From Bacillota bacterium (GTDB lineage: Bacteria; Bacillota; Clostridia; Peptostreptococcales; Anaerovoracaceae): a stretch of 64,000 nt of DNA. Position numbers and translations under genes: made by a program. The notes under the pieces are model-generated. The model did no database searches. It was not told the origin of the DNA and saw only the letters and a list, made by a program, of their open reading frames with translations. Of this stretch, positions 7,582 through 17,031 are shown one piece after another; position 1 is the stretch's first letter, and each line of letters starts with the position of its first letter. The stretch spans positions 1 through 64,000 of the forward strand of contig JAGAHX010000035.1 in NCBI GenBank assembly GCA_017626845.1, written 5' to 3'.

Positions 7582-8028
7582 TTATAAATCTTTTGAATTA
7601 AGAACGATGGTAAAGGGACCGTCGTTGGTAAGGCTGACTTTCATGTCGGCGCCGAACTCCCCTCTTTCCACCCGGGGGCAGTAGGTCTTCGCCTGCTCGA
7701 TGATGTATTCGTACATCTCGCTGGCCATATCCAGCGCACCAGCACCGATAAAGGAAGGCCTGTTGCCCTTCTTGCAGTCGGCATAGAGCGTAAACTGGGA
7801 AATGAGGAGCAGCGAGCCGTCCACGTCCGCCAGAGACAGATTCGTCTTGCCGTTTTCATCTTCGAAGATGCGCATGTTGCACATCTTGCGGACCATCTTG
7901 TCCGCGATCTCCTTCGTATCCGTATCCGCCACGCCGATGAGGGTCATAAAGCCCTTCCCGATCTTGCCGCGGCATTCGCCTTCGATATCGACGCGGGCCT
8001 CGCTCACCCGCTGAATGACAAATATCAT
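7582..8028 (-). CDS. dtd: D-aminoacyl-tRNA deacylase
   Basis: Dtd hydrolyses D-amino acids (and glycine on tRNA-Ala) from mischarged tRNA in the cytoplasm. The 148 residues match the family length. The diagnostic segments are [11 protein letters not shown] at the N terminus, [20 protein letters not shown] near 78-97 (SQxT motif), and the C-terminal [12 protein letters not shown] with the NxGP motif. It is the last gene of an operon with a D-2-hydroxyacid dehydrogenase 15 bp upstream. Both deal with D-configured metabolites, but a functional link is only suggestive. Confidence 0.96.
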   Translation of the reverse strand: MIFVIQRVSEARVDIEGECRGKIGKGFMTLIGVADTDTKEIADKMVRKMCNMRIFEDENGKTNLSLADVDGSLLLISQFTLYADCKKGNRPSFIGAGALDMASEMYEYIIEQAKTYCPRVERGEFGADMKVSLTNDGPFTIVLNSKDL

Positions 8029-8043
8029 CGTTCTCTCTGTTTT

Positions 8044-9027
8044 CTATTTGATCTCGTAGGGATTGGGTTTTCCGCTCAGCGCCAGGTAAGACGCCTCGAT
8101 GGCGGTCTTCAGCTGTTCGTTGGCGGACAGGTAGGTGCAGAAGGCCATATGCTGCAGCAGGGTCACCTCGGGCAGTTCCTCCAGGGCCGCGATGTGTTCG
8201 GGCACCGGTTTCTGCCGCGCGTCGGTGTAGTAGTAGCCGGACTCATCCTCGATGACGTCCAGCACCGCGCCGCCCAGTTTCTTCGCCCGCAGGGCGTCGA
8301 TGAGGGCCCAGGTGTCGATGAGGTCGCCCCGGGCGGTGTTGACGATGTAGGCGCCGGGCTTCATGAGAGCCAGCTTTTCCGCGTTGATCAGATGATGGTT
8401 CTCCGGGCTTGCGAAGGCGTGCAGCGTAACGATGTCGCAGCGCTGCAGCAGTTCCTCCATGGATACGTACTCGCAGAATTCCTTCAGACCGTCGTTTTCA
8501 TAAATATCATAGCAAAGGATCTTGCATTCGAAGGGGCGCAGGCGCTTCGCCACGCACTGGCCGATCTTGCCGGTGCCGATGATGCCTACCGTGAGTTCGG
8601 ACAGATCGTGACCCCTGCACTGGTTGATGCGGTAGTCGCGGGTGCGGTAGCCTTCCAGAATGGTATGCACTCTTCTGGCGCTCATCAGGATGCACATCAC
8701 GGCGTAGCTGGCCACGCTCTGGGGCGGATAGACCGCGTGAGAAATGCCGATGCCGTACTTCTTCGCCGCATCCTTGTCGAAGTGGTCGAAGCCCACGGAC
8801 TGGGTGACGACGTGCTTTACGCCGGCTTCCTTCAGGGTCCGGAATTCCTCTTCTCCCGTGGGATGGGGCACGGAGATGACCGCGTCGAACCCCTGCCCTT
8901 TGAGCGCCTTGTACGCCTCCAGGGAGGGCAGGTCTTCCGTCGCATCGTAGTCGAGCCCATATCCTTTAAACAGCTCGTCCAGGAATTTCTCCTGCGCTGC
9001 CTGCTTGCAGAAAAGTTTTACTTTCAT
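8044..9027 (-). CDS. D-isomer-specific 2-hydroxyacid dehydrogenase (D-lactate dehydrogenase / VanH-like)
   Basis: An NAD-dependent dehydrogenase that probably reduces pyruvate or a related 2-oxoacid to the D-2-hydroxyacid. The Rossmann motif is GIIGTGKIGQCVAKRL near 147-162. The catalytic Arg lies in NTARGDLIDTW near 233-243, Glu near VLDVIEDESGYY, and the catalytic His near LLQHMAFCTY. The N-terminal VTQSVGFDHFD segment is typical of the D-LDH/VanH branch. The 327 residues are usual. It lies between a YdcF-like gene and dtd in one operon. No ligase gene of vancomycin resistance is nearby, so fermentative D-lactate formation is more likely. Confidence 0.9.
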   Translation of the reverse strand: MKVKLFCKQAAQEKFLDELFKGYGLDYDATEDLPSLEAYKALKGQGFDAVISVPHPTGEEEFRTLKEAGVKHVVTQSVGFDHFDKDAAKKYGIGISHAVYPPQSVASYAVMCILMSARRVHTILEGYRTRDYRINQCRGHDLSELTVGIIGTGKIGQCVAKRLRPFECKILCYDIYENDGLKEFCEYVSMEELLQRCDIVTLHAFASPENHHLINAEKLALMKPGAYIVNTARGDLIDTWALIDALRAKKLGGAVLDVIEDESGYYYTDARQKPVPEHIAALEELPEVTLLQHMAFCTYLSANEQLKTAIEASYLALSGKPNPYEIK

Positions 9028-9059
9028 ACTGTCTCCTTTGCTTGTCTTGTATTGGGAAC

Positions 9060-9665
9060 TTAAATATAAAACAATCTCGTGTAGACCATGCCCAGAGCTT
9101 CCCGGATAAAGTACCGTACTTTATAGGCAGCCAGGCTGGTGGGCGCCGGATAGGTGCCGAAGTCGTAGTCCAGCAGATGGCGCCCCAGATAGCGGGCGCG
9201 GCACAGGTGATATTCGCTGGAAACGATCACGATCCTTTGCGTCTGCCAGTCTTCCCCGCAGTCCTGCGCGATAAGATCGCAGGAAAAGCGGAGGTTTTCC
9301 CGGGTGTCGGAGGCATCCTCCTCCGCGATGACCCGTCCAGCGTCCACGCCCTTCTCGATCAGCCAGTTCCGCATGCACTGGCCCTCGCTCTCCGGTTCAT
9401 CCGGGCCCTGCCCGCCGGTGACGACGGCCTTGGCGTCCGGATAGTTTTCCAGATAGGCTAGCGCTGCCCGCAGGCGGTCGTCCAGCGCGCGGGACGGTCC
9501 CCAGGGGTCGACCTTCGCGCCGAGAACGATAATATAGTCCGCGTCTTCGTAGTTCTGCCCCTTGCTGGCCCGGATCACCAGGCTTTCGGACACGCAGAAC
9601 GTAATGGCGCCGATCGCGATAACAGCGAGGAGGATGCCCAGAACGATCTTCAAGGCCTTCCTCAT
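9060..9665 (-). CDS. YdcF/SanA-family (DUF218) membrane-anchored protein
   Basis: An N-terminal hydrophobic helix (residues about 5-27) anchors a DUF218 domain: DYIIVLGAKV near 44-53, RLRAALAYL, AVVTGGQGPDEPESEG near 82-97, DTRENLRFS, and IVSSEYHLCRARYLG. Members have been linked to envelope integrity and vancomycin tolerance; the biochemical activity is not settled. The start is placed at ATG 9665, which overlaps the stop of the upstream lipoprotein gene by 4 bases (ATGA). The 201 residues fit the family. The open frame extends 22 codons upstream, but that part lies inside the lipoprotein gene. Confidence 0.85.
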   Translation of the reverse strand: MRKALKIVLGILLAVIAIGAITFCVSESLVIRASKGQNYEDADYIIVLGAKVDPWGPSRALDDRLRAALAYLENYPDAKAVVTGGQGPDEPESEGQCMRNWLIEKGVDAGRVIAEEDASDTRENLRFSCDLIAQDCGEDWQTQRIVIVSSEYHLCRARYLGRHLLDYDFGTYPAPTSLAAYKVRYFIREALGMVYTRLFYI

Positions 9666-10951
9666 CCTGCGGTCCTCGAATAGACCAGATTCATGCCGGT
9701 GGGTTCGTCGGAATGGTCTGCCTCGGTCCATTCGTACCAGGTGACGTACAGCATCTGATTCTCCGGATCAGGCCGCAGCTGCATCTGCCACAGACCGTCG
9801 TCGGATTCGTACACGACCACCCAGTCGTCCGCATCCGTACCGTCCGCTTTGGCATCAGAGACCATCCGCATCTCCGTAAACAGATAGGCGCCTCTGGGGT
9901 CATTTTCGTTGCTGTAACCTGCATAGAGCAGTCCGTTGCTGAGGATCTCCAGCTCGCTTGCGGACAGACCGGCTCCCATATAGGTGATGCCGTCGTCATT
10001 CCAGGCGTACTGGATGTACCAGGTGCCGTAGAGATCCAGGAAGCTGGGGAAGTACGGAACCTCCTCGTCCGCACGGTAGATGTGGGCGCCGCCTGCACCT
10101 GCCGCATAGAAACTGTAGTACGGATCTTCGATGAGGGAAGCGAAGACCTCCGCGTCTTCCCGGACGCCGAAGCCGTCCCAGCTGTAATGCAGCCCCACGT
10201 TCAGGGCTTCGTCCGTATAGTCGTCTTCCGGCGTCTCGAAGGTGTCCGGGGTCCACCAGGCGATGCTGCAGACGCTCTCATTATAGCCGGCAAAGCGCTC
10301 GGCGGGGGCGTTTACGTACCACTCCCCGTCCCGGTCCATGCCTTCATCCTCCGGACCGTAATACCAGATATGGTTCTCCTCCAGCCCGTCGGCGTTGGTA
10401 TCCTGCGTCATGGCCATGCACCAGGCGAGGTCGCCGGCTTCCACCGTGCCCTCGGCGATCATCAGGCAATCCAGCACGTGATAGTTCTGGTAATCGGACT
10501 GCTGCACCGGACCCATGAAGATATCGTCCGTCGCGATGAGATAGCAGCCTTCCTGTCCGATATACATCGGGAACTCATCGTGATCCACCAGATCCGGGTG
10601 GGAATATTCGTCTCCGAAGGGGAACGCCAGCGCCTCCAGAGTCTTTCCGTCCAGGCTCATCTCGAAGAAAGCGTCTTCCGACCACCATTCGCCCGACTGC
10701 GCGCAGCGGATGAGCTCCAGCCGGCCGTTGTTGTTCAGGTCCGTGACCGCATAGAACGTAGCGTAGTTTTCCGCAGGTTCGAGCCACAGATCCTTATTGG
10801 CGACGATCACATCGATCTGGTCCTCTGCGGGCACGTCGCTGCGGACGACTTCCGGTTCCTGTTCCGTTTCCGGAGCAGTTTCGGAAGACGTGCAGGCGGC
10901 AAGCCCGAAGATCATCGCGGCTGCAAGGAAAATAGCAAACCATTTCTTCAT
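9662..10951 (-). CDS. Predicted lipoprotein with EF-hand-like loops, paralogue of the upstream gene
   Basis: A lipoprotein signal peptide (MKKWFAIFLAAAMIFGLAAC, lipobox LAAC) precedes an acidic linker and about 380 residues of secreted domain. DLNNNGRLEL near residue 84 and DTNADGLEEN near 200 resemble EF-hand/dockerin calcium loops. It is similar in layout and motifs to the gene at 10969-12273 (same V-T-D-L-x-x-N-G-R-L-E-L core, same WxxW-rich ending YVTWY.W), so the two arose by duplication. GGGAGGTG precedes ATG 10951. I recognise no family and assign no function. Confidence 0.8.
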   Translation of the reverse strand: MKKWFAIFLAAAMIFGLAACTSSETAPETEQEPEVVRSDVPAEDQIDVIVANKDLWLEPAENYATFYAVTDLNNNGRLELIRCAQSGEWWSEDAFFEMSLDGKTLEALAFPFGDEYSHPDLVDHDEFPMYIGQEGCYLIATDDIFMGPVQQSDYQNYHVLDCLMIAEGTVEAGDLAWCMAMTQDTNADGLEENHIWYYGPEDEGMDRDGEWYVNAPAERFAGYNESVCSIAWWTPDTFETPEDDYTDEALNVGLHYSWDGFGVREDAEVFASLIEDPYYSFYAAGAGGAHIYRADEEVPYFPSFLDLYGTWYIQYAWNDDGITYMGAGLSASELEILSNGLLYAGYSNENDPRGAYLFTEMRMVSDAKADGTDADDWVVVYESDDGLWQMQLRPDPENQMLYVTWYEWTEADHSDEPTGMNLVYSRTAG

Positions 10952-10968
10952 GAGGCACCTCCCCGGTG

Positions 10969-12273
10969 TTATGCGACACCGTTCGTAAACGTTAACTTCA
11001 TGATCTGCGGATCCGCGCCGGGATCCTCTTCGCTCCACCAGTACCAGGTGACGTACAGTCTGCCGTCGTCGGCGCCGATGGCGGCTTCGAAACGGTTGAG
11101 GCCGTCTTCGCTGTTGAACACGACCATCCAGCCCGCCGCATCCGCGGGCGCTTCCGTCACTTCCGGATCGGCCGCTTCCGCCGGTTCCTCCGCCGTCTGG
11201 CCCATGCCGTCCTCCGCCATGGAGATGGGCATGCCTTCGATGCTGATCTCACCCCGGGCGTCCGCCGGATCGTTCCAGTAGAAATCCGCCATGCCGTCCT
11301 GTCCAATGATCAGGTGGCAGTCCAGCCCGTTGAAATCCTCGGTCGTACGAGCTTCGAGCTCCGTGGCGGCCTCGACCAGCTGCCAGTAGTCCGCCAGGCT
11401 CTCCATGCCGTAGGTGATATCGGCCTTTTCGCCGTTTTCATAGAGTTCTTCGTAATAAGACGATGGCGCCACGAACAGGCCGTTAAACTCGTCCATGTCC
11501 TTGCGGAAGCCGAAGGCCTTCCAGGAATCCAGCAGCGCTGCGGGGATATCCACTTCGCTGTCTCTTTCCTCTGCACTGAAGCGCTGCCACTCCACATCCA
11601 TCACGTAGCGGTCGTAGTCGTAGCCGAAGAAGTCGTCCACGGAAGAAGCGAACTGCTCGGAGGTGAGCTCCTCTTCCTGGTCACCGCCGGAGGCGTAGTA
11701 ATAGGCGTGCATCTCCGGCTCACCGTCGCCGTTGGAATCCTCCGCCAGCACCATGCAGTAGGAGATGGAGTGGGCATCCACGACGCCGTCCTTCAGGACG
11801 ATCAGGTCCTGGGTGTAGTAATTTTCCGCATAGCCGTTACGCATCTCGTCCATGACGATCACGAAGTTGCCGTATTCGCCCTTGTAGCAGCGCAGCGCGT
11901 TGTACCAGCCGATGTCCGGCTCACTGTGGGTCTCGCCGTAGGCGTATTCCAACGGCACGAGGCTGGCGTAGTCCTCGCTCACCTCGTAGAAGTGGGTGGT
12001 GGAGAACTGGCCGGAGCCTTCCGTTACGGTGGCGATGAGCTCCAGGCGGCCGTTTTCGTCCAGGTCGGTGACCGCGTACAGGTACTGGTCGGCCTCGCTT
12101 TCGTCGGTGACCAGCCACAATTCTCTATTTTCTGCGATGAGCTTTACCTGATCTTCGGCTTCTGCGCTGCGGGAGACTTCCTCCTCCGGCTCTTCCGCCG
12201 GCTGCGAGGACGAACAGGCCGCCATCGATATGCAGAGCGCCAGGCAAAGCAGAATGCTGAGATACTTTTTCAT
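10969..12273 (-). CDS. Predicted lipoprotein with EF-hand-like loops, first copy
   Basis: The signal peptide MKKYLSILLCLALCISMAAC with lipobox MAAC is followed by a Ser/Glu/Pro-rich linker and an acidic domain of about 380 residues. DLDENGRLEL near residue 71 and DSNGDGEPEM near 173 resemble calcium-binding loops. The C terminus (LYVTWYWWSEED) parallels the downstream paralogue. It is the first gene of an operon running to dtd, with SD GGGGGAGG before ATG 12273. No known family is recognised. A surface-exposed or cell-wall-associated role is inferred from the lipid anchor only. Confidence 0.8.
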   Translation of the reverse strand: MKKYLSILLCLALCISMAACSSSQPAEEPEEEVSRSAEAEDQVKLIAENRELWLVTDESEADQYLYAVTDLDENGRLELIATVTEGSGQFSTTHFYEVSEDYASLVPLEYAYGETHSEPDIGWYNALRCYKGEYGNFVIVMDEMRNGYAENYYTQDLIVLKDGVVDAHSISYCMVLAEDSNGDGEPEMHAYYYASGGDQEEELTSEQFASSVDDFFGYDYDRYVMDVEWQRFSAEERDSEVDIPAALLDSWKAFGFRKDMDEFNGLFVAPSSYYEELYENGEKADITYGMESLADYWQLVEAATELEARTTEDFNGLDCHLIIGQDGMADFYWNDPADARGEISIEGMPISMAEDGMGQTAEEPAEAADPEVTEAPADAAGWMVVFNSEDGLNRFEAAIGADDGRLYVTWYWWSEEDPGADPQIMKLTFTNGVA

Positions 12274-12317
12274 GCGTTCCTCCCCCTTTTGCTTTGGGAC
12301 AATTCTTTCTCAGGATA

Positions 12318-12326
12318 AGTATACCA
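12318..12326 (-). promoter_or_regulatory. Putative extended -10 promoter of the lipoprotein operon
   Basis: On the minus strand TGG is followed directly by TATACT (12323-12318), an extended -10. It stands just past the T-tract of the MMPL operon terminator and about 40 bases before the ATG at 12273. No good -35 is seen. Confidence 0.4.
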
Positions 12327-12327
12327 T

Positions 12328-12359
12328 AAAAAAGAGACGGAGCACGAATGCTCCGCCTC
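12328..12359 (-). terminator. Rho-independent terminator of the MMPL exporter operon
   Basis: GAGGCGGAGCA and TGCTCCGTCTC (minus strand, within 12359-12334) pair with one G-U/mismatch around a 4-base loop and are followed by TTTTTT. Confidence 0.88.
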
Positions 12360-12385
12360 AGGGAAATGAGAAAATTGCGCGGCCG

Positions 12386-14449
12386 TTATCCGAGCCATTT
12401 ATAACTGGTTTTGCGGAAGAGTGGCTCCGCCGCGCACAGGATCGCCGGCAGGAACAGGATGCTCATGACTGCCGAAATGACGGACCCTCTGGCCAGCATG
12501 GTGCAGATGGAGCCGATCAGGTCGATGGACGACACGAAGGATACGCCCAGCGTGGCGCACAGCATGACGAGGGAACTGGTGATGATGGCCGGGTCAGACG
12601 CCCTGGCCGCAATGCGGATCGCCTCGAAGCGGTCTTTGCCCGCCCGCAGTTCGTCCTGAAAGCGGCTCGTCATCAGGATGGCATAGTCCACCGTAGCGCC
12701 CAGCTGCACGCAGCTGATAACCGTCGGCGTGATGAATGCCACTTCGCTTCCCGTAAAATAGGGAATTCCCAGGTTCACGTAAATAGCCAGCTCGATGACC
12801 GCCACCAGCACCAGAGGCACCGTAACGGACTTGAACACGATGGCGATGATCAGGAAGATGGCCGCCATGGAGATATAGTTCGTCGTACGGAAATCCACGG
12901 CCGTGGTCACGATCAGGTCGTCCGTCAGCACGGCTTCGCCCGTCAGCATGGCGTCCGGGTCGTAGTCCTTCAGGATGGTCCGCAGCTGCGCGACCTGCTG
13001 CGAAACCTCGTCGGATGCGGTGTCGTATTCCGAGTTGATCATCATCAGCTGGTGGCCGCCAGCCTTCACCATGCTGCGGAGTTCTTCGGGCACGAAGAAT
13101 TCCGGGATGCCGCTGCCCAGCAGCTTGTGGTAGGAGATGAGGTCCGTGACCCCGTCCACCGCCTCGATCCTGCTTTCCATCTCGGACAGCTGCGCCGCAG
13201 TCAGGTCGTCGGAGACAACGGCGAAATGGCTCACGGACATGCCGAATTCATCCTTCAGCCTGTGGTTGGCCACGATGGAGGGCAGATCCTGGGGCAGGGA
13301 TTCATCCAACTTGTAATAGACCGCTGCATTGTTCTTCGCGTAGACTGCCGGCACGAACAGGATGGCGGCGATCAGCACGAAGACCCATCTGCGGCGTATC
13401 GTGCGTTCGTTCAGGCCCGTCAGGTCCGGAATGAGGGGTTTGTGATGCCACTTTGCCACCCATTTATCCACCAGCAGCAGAAGCGAAGGCAGCACCAGGA
13501 TGACGGTGGCTACGCCCAGCACGACGCCCTTAGCCATGACGAGGCCGATGTCTTTGCCCAGAGTAAAGCGCATGAAGCACAGGGCCAGGAAACCGGCGAT
13601 GGTGGTCAGAGAGCTGCCTGTGAGGGAACGGAATGCGGTCTCCACGGCTGCGGCCATGGCATCCTTGTGGTCCTCGAACCGGAGCTTTTCCTGCTCGTAG
13701 GCGTGGTACAGGAACACGGAATAGTCCATGGTAACGCCCAGCTGCAGCACCGCAGCGATGGCCTTCGTAATGTAGGAGATCTGCCCCATCAGGAAGTTCG
13801 TGCCGAAGTTGTAGATGACGGCAAAGCCGATGTTGACGAGCAGCACGAAGGGCAGGATCCAGGATTCCATGGTGAGGGACATGGCGATGAGCGCCAGCAG
13901 CACAGCCAGGCCCACGAACAGGGGCATCTCCTGGTCCACCAGCTCCCGGGTATCTTCCACCACTACGGAGAAGCCTGCCAGAAAGCATTTTTCGTTGCAG
14001 AGCCTGCGGATCTGCTGAATGGCGTTCATGGTCGCATCCGACGCGCCGGGATGCTCGTACTGGATGATCATCATGGTGCCGTCCCCGGAGTAGAACATGT
14101 CCCGGTACTGCTGGGGGATGAAATCCGTGGGGATCTGCACGCCCACCACGTTGGAGAGCCATACGGCGTTGGACACCCCTGGCACCTTCTGGATCTCTTC
14201 CGTCAGCTCGTTGGTATACCCCGACGGCATGTTCTCCACGACCAGCATGGAAGTCGCCGCCATGTGGAACGGTTCTTCCAGCAGATCCATGCCGTGGGTG
14301 GAATCCAGATCCGCCGGCAGGTACGTCAGGATATCGTAGTTGACCGGCGTCGCGATATAGGCGATCACGGACGGCACCAGCAGTGCGATCGCGATGAGTA
14401 CGACGAGGGCCGGCTTTCTCGTTAGGATATGCGCAAACCGTTCGATCAT
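12386..14449 (-). CDS. MMPL/RND-superfamily exporter
   Basis: A 687-residue RND-type permease of the MMPL (YdfJ-like) class, driven by proton flux. The layout is an N-terminal helix (residues 12-32), a large extracytoplasmic loop, about five helices (190-350), a second extracytoplasmic loop (370-510) and five more helices to the end. Family marks are LGVTMDYSVFLYHAYEQEK near 250 and LGATVDYAILMTSRFQDEL near 585, the two GxxxDY repeats that carry the proton-relay aspartate. Its ATG overlaps the stop of the upstream coiled-coil protein gene by 4 bases, so the two are co-translated and probably work together. The substrate is unknown. Confidence 0.9.
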   Translation of the reverse strand: MIERFAHILTRKPALVVLIAIALLVPSVIAYIATPVNYDILTYLPADLDSTHGMDLLEEPFHMAATSMLVVENMPSGYTNELTEEIQKVPGVSNAVWLSNVVGVQIPTDFIPQQYRDMFYSGDGTMMIIQYEHPGASDATMNAIQQIRRLCNEKCFLAGFSVVVEDTRELVDQEMPLFVGLAVLLALIAMSLTMESWILPFVLLVNIGFAVIYNFGTNFLMGQISYITKAIAAVLQLGVTMDYSVFLYHAYEQEKLRFEDHKDAMAAAVETAFRSLTGSSLTTIAGFLALCFMRFTLGKDIGLVMAKGVVLGVATVILVLPSLLLLVDKWVAKWHHKPLIPDLTGLNERTIRRRWVFVLIAAILFVPAVYAKNNAAVYYKLDESLPQDLPSIVANHRLKDEFGMSVSHFAVVSDDLTAAQLSEMESRIEAVDGVTDLISYHKLLGSGIPEFFVPEELRSMVKAGGHQLMMINSEYDTASDEVSQQVAQLRTILKDYDPDAMLTGEAVLTDDLIVTTAVDFRTTNYISMAAIFLIIAIVFKSVTVPLVLVAVIELAIYVNLGIPYFTGSEVAFITPTVISCVQLGATVDYAILMTSRFQDELRAGKDRFEAIRIAARASDPAIITSSLVMLCATLGVSFVSSIDLIGSICTMLARGSVISAVMSILFLPAILCAAEPLFRKTSYKWLG

Positions 14450-16959
14450 AGTTCAGCCGCCTCCTCCGCATCTCTGTGGAACAGGCCGGCGATATCGTCC
14501 TTAATGCCGGAGAACAGCTCCAGGATGCGGTCCCAGACGGAGTCATGACCGTTGTCGGTCTCCGCCGGTATACCGTCGGTCCCGTCCGTTTCCACGGCAG
14601 CATCGGCCGTCTTGATCTCCTGAGTGCGCAGCATCACCTGGATGGTCTGAGGCGCTTCGTTGCGGCTGTCCGTCAGGGACCGGGCCGGCGCGGAAGGATC
14701 CATCAGCAGCAGGTTGTTGAGCTTTCCGGTATAATCGTTCCAGACGTCCTCCACGATGTCCGACACGCCGTTCTTGGCAGCCCGCACGCCGCCCGTCGTA
14801 TCCGTGGAATCCGCCAGTTTTCTCAGGGTCACGGCGAGGCCTTCCAGGGTCTTCTTCGTACCTTCGTCCAGCTTCGTGCCCGCATTCTTCATGGTATCCT
14901 CGAAGCTGCGCAGCAGTCCTGTGGTATCCTCCGCCGTCTTGTTCAGATCCGCCAGCAGCGTCTGGGCATCCGTCAGATCCGCCTTCAGATCCGGAGCCGC
15001 ATCCTCTGCGGTCTTGCCCAGAGCCTCGAGGCTCGTCAGCAGTTCGCCCGTCTTGGTCAGCAGGTTCTCCGTGCGGGTCATGACGGTGTCGAAGTCGTCC
15101 AGCGCATCCTTGGTCCGCTTGGACAGGTTGGTGTTATTGCTTCCGATCAGGTCCGCCGCAGATCTCGTTCCCTTGCTGAGGGAATCGCAAAGCGACGCCA
15201 GGTTCGCCATCAGACCGTTCTGCATCGCATCCATCAGGGCGAAGCTCTTCTGTACGGAAGCGCGGTAGGAGGACTGGCCCGACAGGGTCTGGTCCTGTGC
15301 CATCAGCAGCGCGGTCATAAAGTCTTCCTCCGTCATCAGGCCGTCCTTGCCGGTGGCCGTCTGGGCGTACAGCGTCTGCAGGAAGCTCTGCTTCTGCAGC
15401 GCAGCCGCGATGGCAGCAAACGTCGGATCGCTTGCCGCATTCGCCTGGATATAGGCGATGGCGGACGCTTCGTCCGGGATGGCCCCCTGTGACCCCATAA
15501 TGACCGCGGTCACCGCCTGGGTGAGCTGCTCTTTCTGCTGCTGCAGCGCAGCGGCGCTCTCCGCCGGGGTGATGCCGGAAGCCATAGCGTTCGCGGCTAC
15601 CATAAACATGTCCGCGTTGTTGATGGGCGCGATGGCAGAGGTCTTGTCGTACAGATCCAGCACGGCCTGGGCCTTCTTGCTCTGGGCGTCCAGATCCTGG
15701 GACGGAATGCCCTGCACCGTAATGTCCTTGCCGCCGATCTGCAGATCCAGCAGCGCCAGGGTCTCCGTAAAGTCGCCCAGGGAATCCCGCAGGGCAGCTG
15801 CGTCGGTGCTGAGCGCCCGCAGAGCGGACTTCAGATCCGAACCCGTGCCTCTGGAGTAGCTCTGCAGCAGGCTGAGGTCCTTGTCCAGATCCGTCAGAGC
15901 CTTGGACAGACGCGTAAGGCTTTCGGACACGGTCCCCAGCGACCCGTCGAGGGCCGTCAGGTCCGCCGCCACGTCGTCTACGGTCTTCTGCAGATCCGCC
16001 GTGTTCTGCGCTGCAGTATCCAGATCGGTGCGCAGCGTATCCACGTCGTTCAGCGCCGTATCCGCCTGCTCGTAAAGGCCCTCCTTGTCTTCGGACAGGA
16101 TCGCCCGGCCTTCGTTGAGCTCGTCCAGACCGTCCGCGGTCTCCCGCAGGCTGGCGGACATGCCGGAGAAGGAGTTGAGCAGCGTGTCGATGCTGCTGTC
16201 CAGTTTATGATAGTTGTCCTCCAGCTGGTCTTTCTTATCGGACAGATCCGAGATCTGGTCCAGCGCACCGAGATTGGCCGGCACCATCAGCATCGTAAGA
16301 CCGTTGAACGCAAAATCCTCCGCGCCGACCTCGATCACGAAATGTTCTTCCTCGCCGGGAAGTCCGAGGAACAGGACCGCCCGCAGGTTGCCGATCAGCT
16401 GCACCTGGGCGCCGGGCGCCTTCAGGGACAGGATGTTGTCCTGGTTGAACAGGCCCATCACCTCCAGGGTGTAGTTGTTTCTCGCATATTCGGATGCCGT
16501 CTCCCGGGGAATGGCGTCCACGTCGATCTCGATCATGCCGGTCTTGCCCGCCAGATCTTCCGCCTTCGTGGGCACGCCGTTCAGTTTATAACTGACAGTG
16601 ATGGTCCAGGGCAGTTCCTCGAAAGGCTTGTCCGTCTTCCCTTCAAAATAGAAGTGGCTGGGCGCATCTTCTCCGAAACGGAACACATGGGCACCGCCCT
16701 CTTCGGAAGGCGCCGTTCCGTCCGTCAGGTTGTTGATGGCTTCGTATTCACCGTAATCCGTAACGGTGTCGACGCCATTTAAGATGTAACTTTTGACCAT
16801 GCTGGCATCCTTCAGGTTGCCGTAATAGTCCAGATTCGCGTAATACGCCTCGTCGTAGGTGGCGTACACGCCGTTTCCGATCTCTCCTTCCGCGAAGACC
16901 GGGGCGACGCTCGTCAGGGTCAGCGCAGCGGAAAGACACACTGCCAAAAATTTTCTCAT
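14446..16959 (-). CDS. Large secreted coiled-coil protein (YhgE/Pip-like partner of the MMPL exporter)
   Basis: A cleavable signal peptide (MRKFLAVCLSAALTLTSVAPVFA) precedes a beta-rich N-terminal part (residues 25-265) and then long heptad-like helical stretches (270-420 and 560-740) rich in Leu, Asp, Thr and Ala. The tail (780-837) is charged with no clear membrane helix. Proteins of this build, often labelled YhgE/Pip-like, are encoded next to MMPL exporters in Firmicutes and are thought to bridge the exporter to the wall. It is the first gene of the operon with the exporter; SD GGAGG precedes ATG 16959, and a TetR-type palindrome lies in its leader. The family label is tentative. Confidence 0.7.
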   Translation of the reverse strand: MRKFLAVCLSAALTLTSVAPVFAEGEIGNGVYATYDEAYYANLDYYGNLKDASMVKSYILNGVDTVTDYGEYEAINNLTDGTAPSEEGGAHVFRFGEDAPSHFYFEGKTDKPFEELPWTITVSYKLNGVPTKAEDLAGKTGMIEIDVDAIPRETASEYARNNYTLEVMGLFNQDNILSLKAPGAQVQLIGNLRAVLFLGLPGEEEHFVIEVGAEDFAFNGLTMLMVPANLGALDQISDLSDKKDQLEDNYHKLDSSIDTLLNSFSGMSASLRETADGLDELNEGRAILSEDKEGLYEQADTALNDVDTLRTDLDTAAQNTADLQKTVDDVAADLTALDGSLGTVSESLTRLSKALTDLDKDLSLLQSYSRGTGSDLKSALRALSTDAAALRDSLGDFTETLALLDLQIGGKDITVQGIPSQDLDAQSKKAQAVLDLYDKTSAIAPINNADMFMVAANAMASGITPAESAAALQQQKEQLTQAVTAVIMGSQGAIPDEASAIAYIQANAASDPTFAAIAAALQKQSFLQTLYAQTATGKDGLMTEEDFMTALLMAQDQTLSGQSSYRASVQKSFALMDAMQNGLMANLASLCDSLSKGTRSAADLIGSNNTNLSKRTKDALDDFDTVMTRTENLLTKTGELLTSLEALGKTAEDAAPDLKADLTDAQTLLADLNKTAEDTTGLLRSFEDTMKNAGTKLDEGTKKTLEGLAVTLRKLADSTDTTGGVRAAKNGVSDIVEDVWNDYTGKLNNLLLMDPSAPARSLTDSRNEAPQTIQVMLRTQEIKTADAAVETDGTDGIPAETDNGHDSVWDRILELFSGIKDDIAGLFHRDAEEAAEL

Positions 16960-16971
16960 ATTCCCTCCATC

Positions 16972-16988
16972 TGTGAATTTAATTCACA
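16972..16988. promoter_or_regulatory. Palindromic operator in the leader of the exporter operon
   Basis: TGTGAATTTAATTCACA has perfect 8-bp arms around one central base. It sits between the -10 (17032-17037) and the ATG at 16959, immediately before the SD. The adjacent divergent TetR gene is the obvious candidate to bind it. Confidence 0.65.
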
Positions 16989-17031
16989 TTTGTTTTTTTA
17001 TAGACACTTGTTGCTTTTCCGAACGATGTCA

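Noticed and set aside
8044-9027. VanH of a vancomycin resistance cluster
   Set aside because: No vanA-type ligase or vanX dipeptidase gene is nearby; neighbours are dtd and a DUF218 protein, so a general D-lactate dehydrogenase is more likely.
12230-14425. 731-codon open frame on the + strand opposite the MMPL exporter
   Set aside because: The composition (His/Gln/Asp/Arg-rich) is that of an antisense shadow; the MMPL protein on the other strand has full family motifs.
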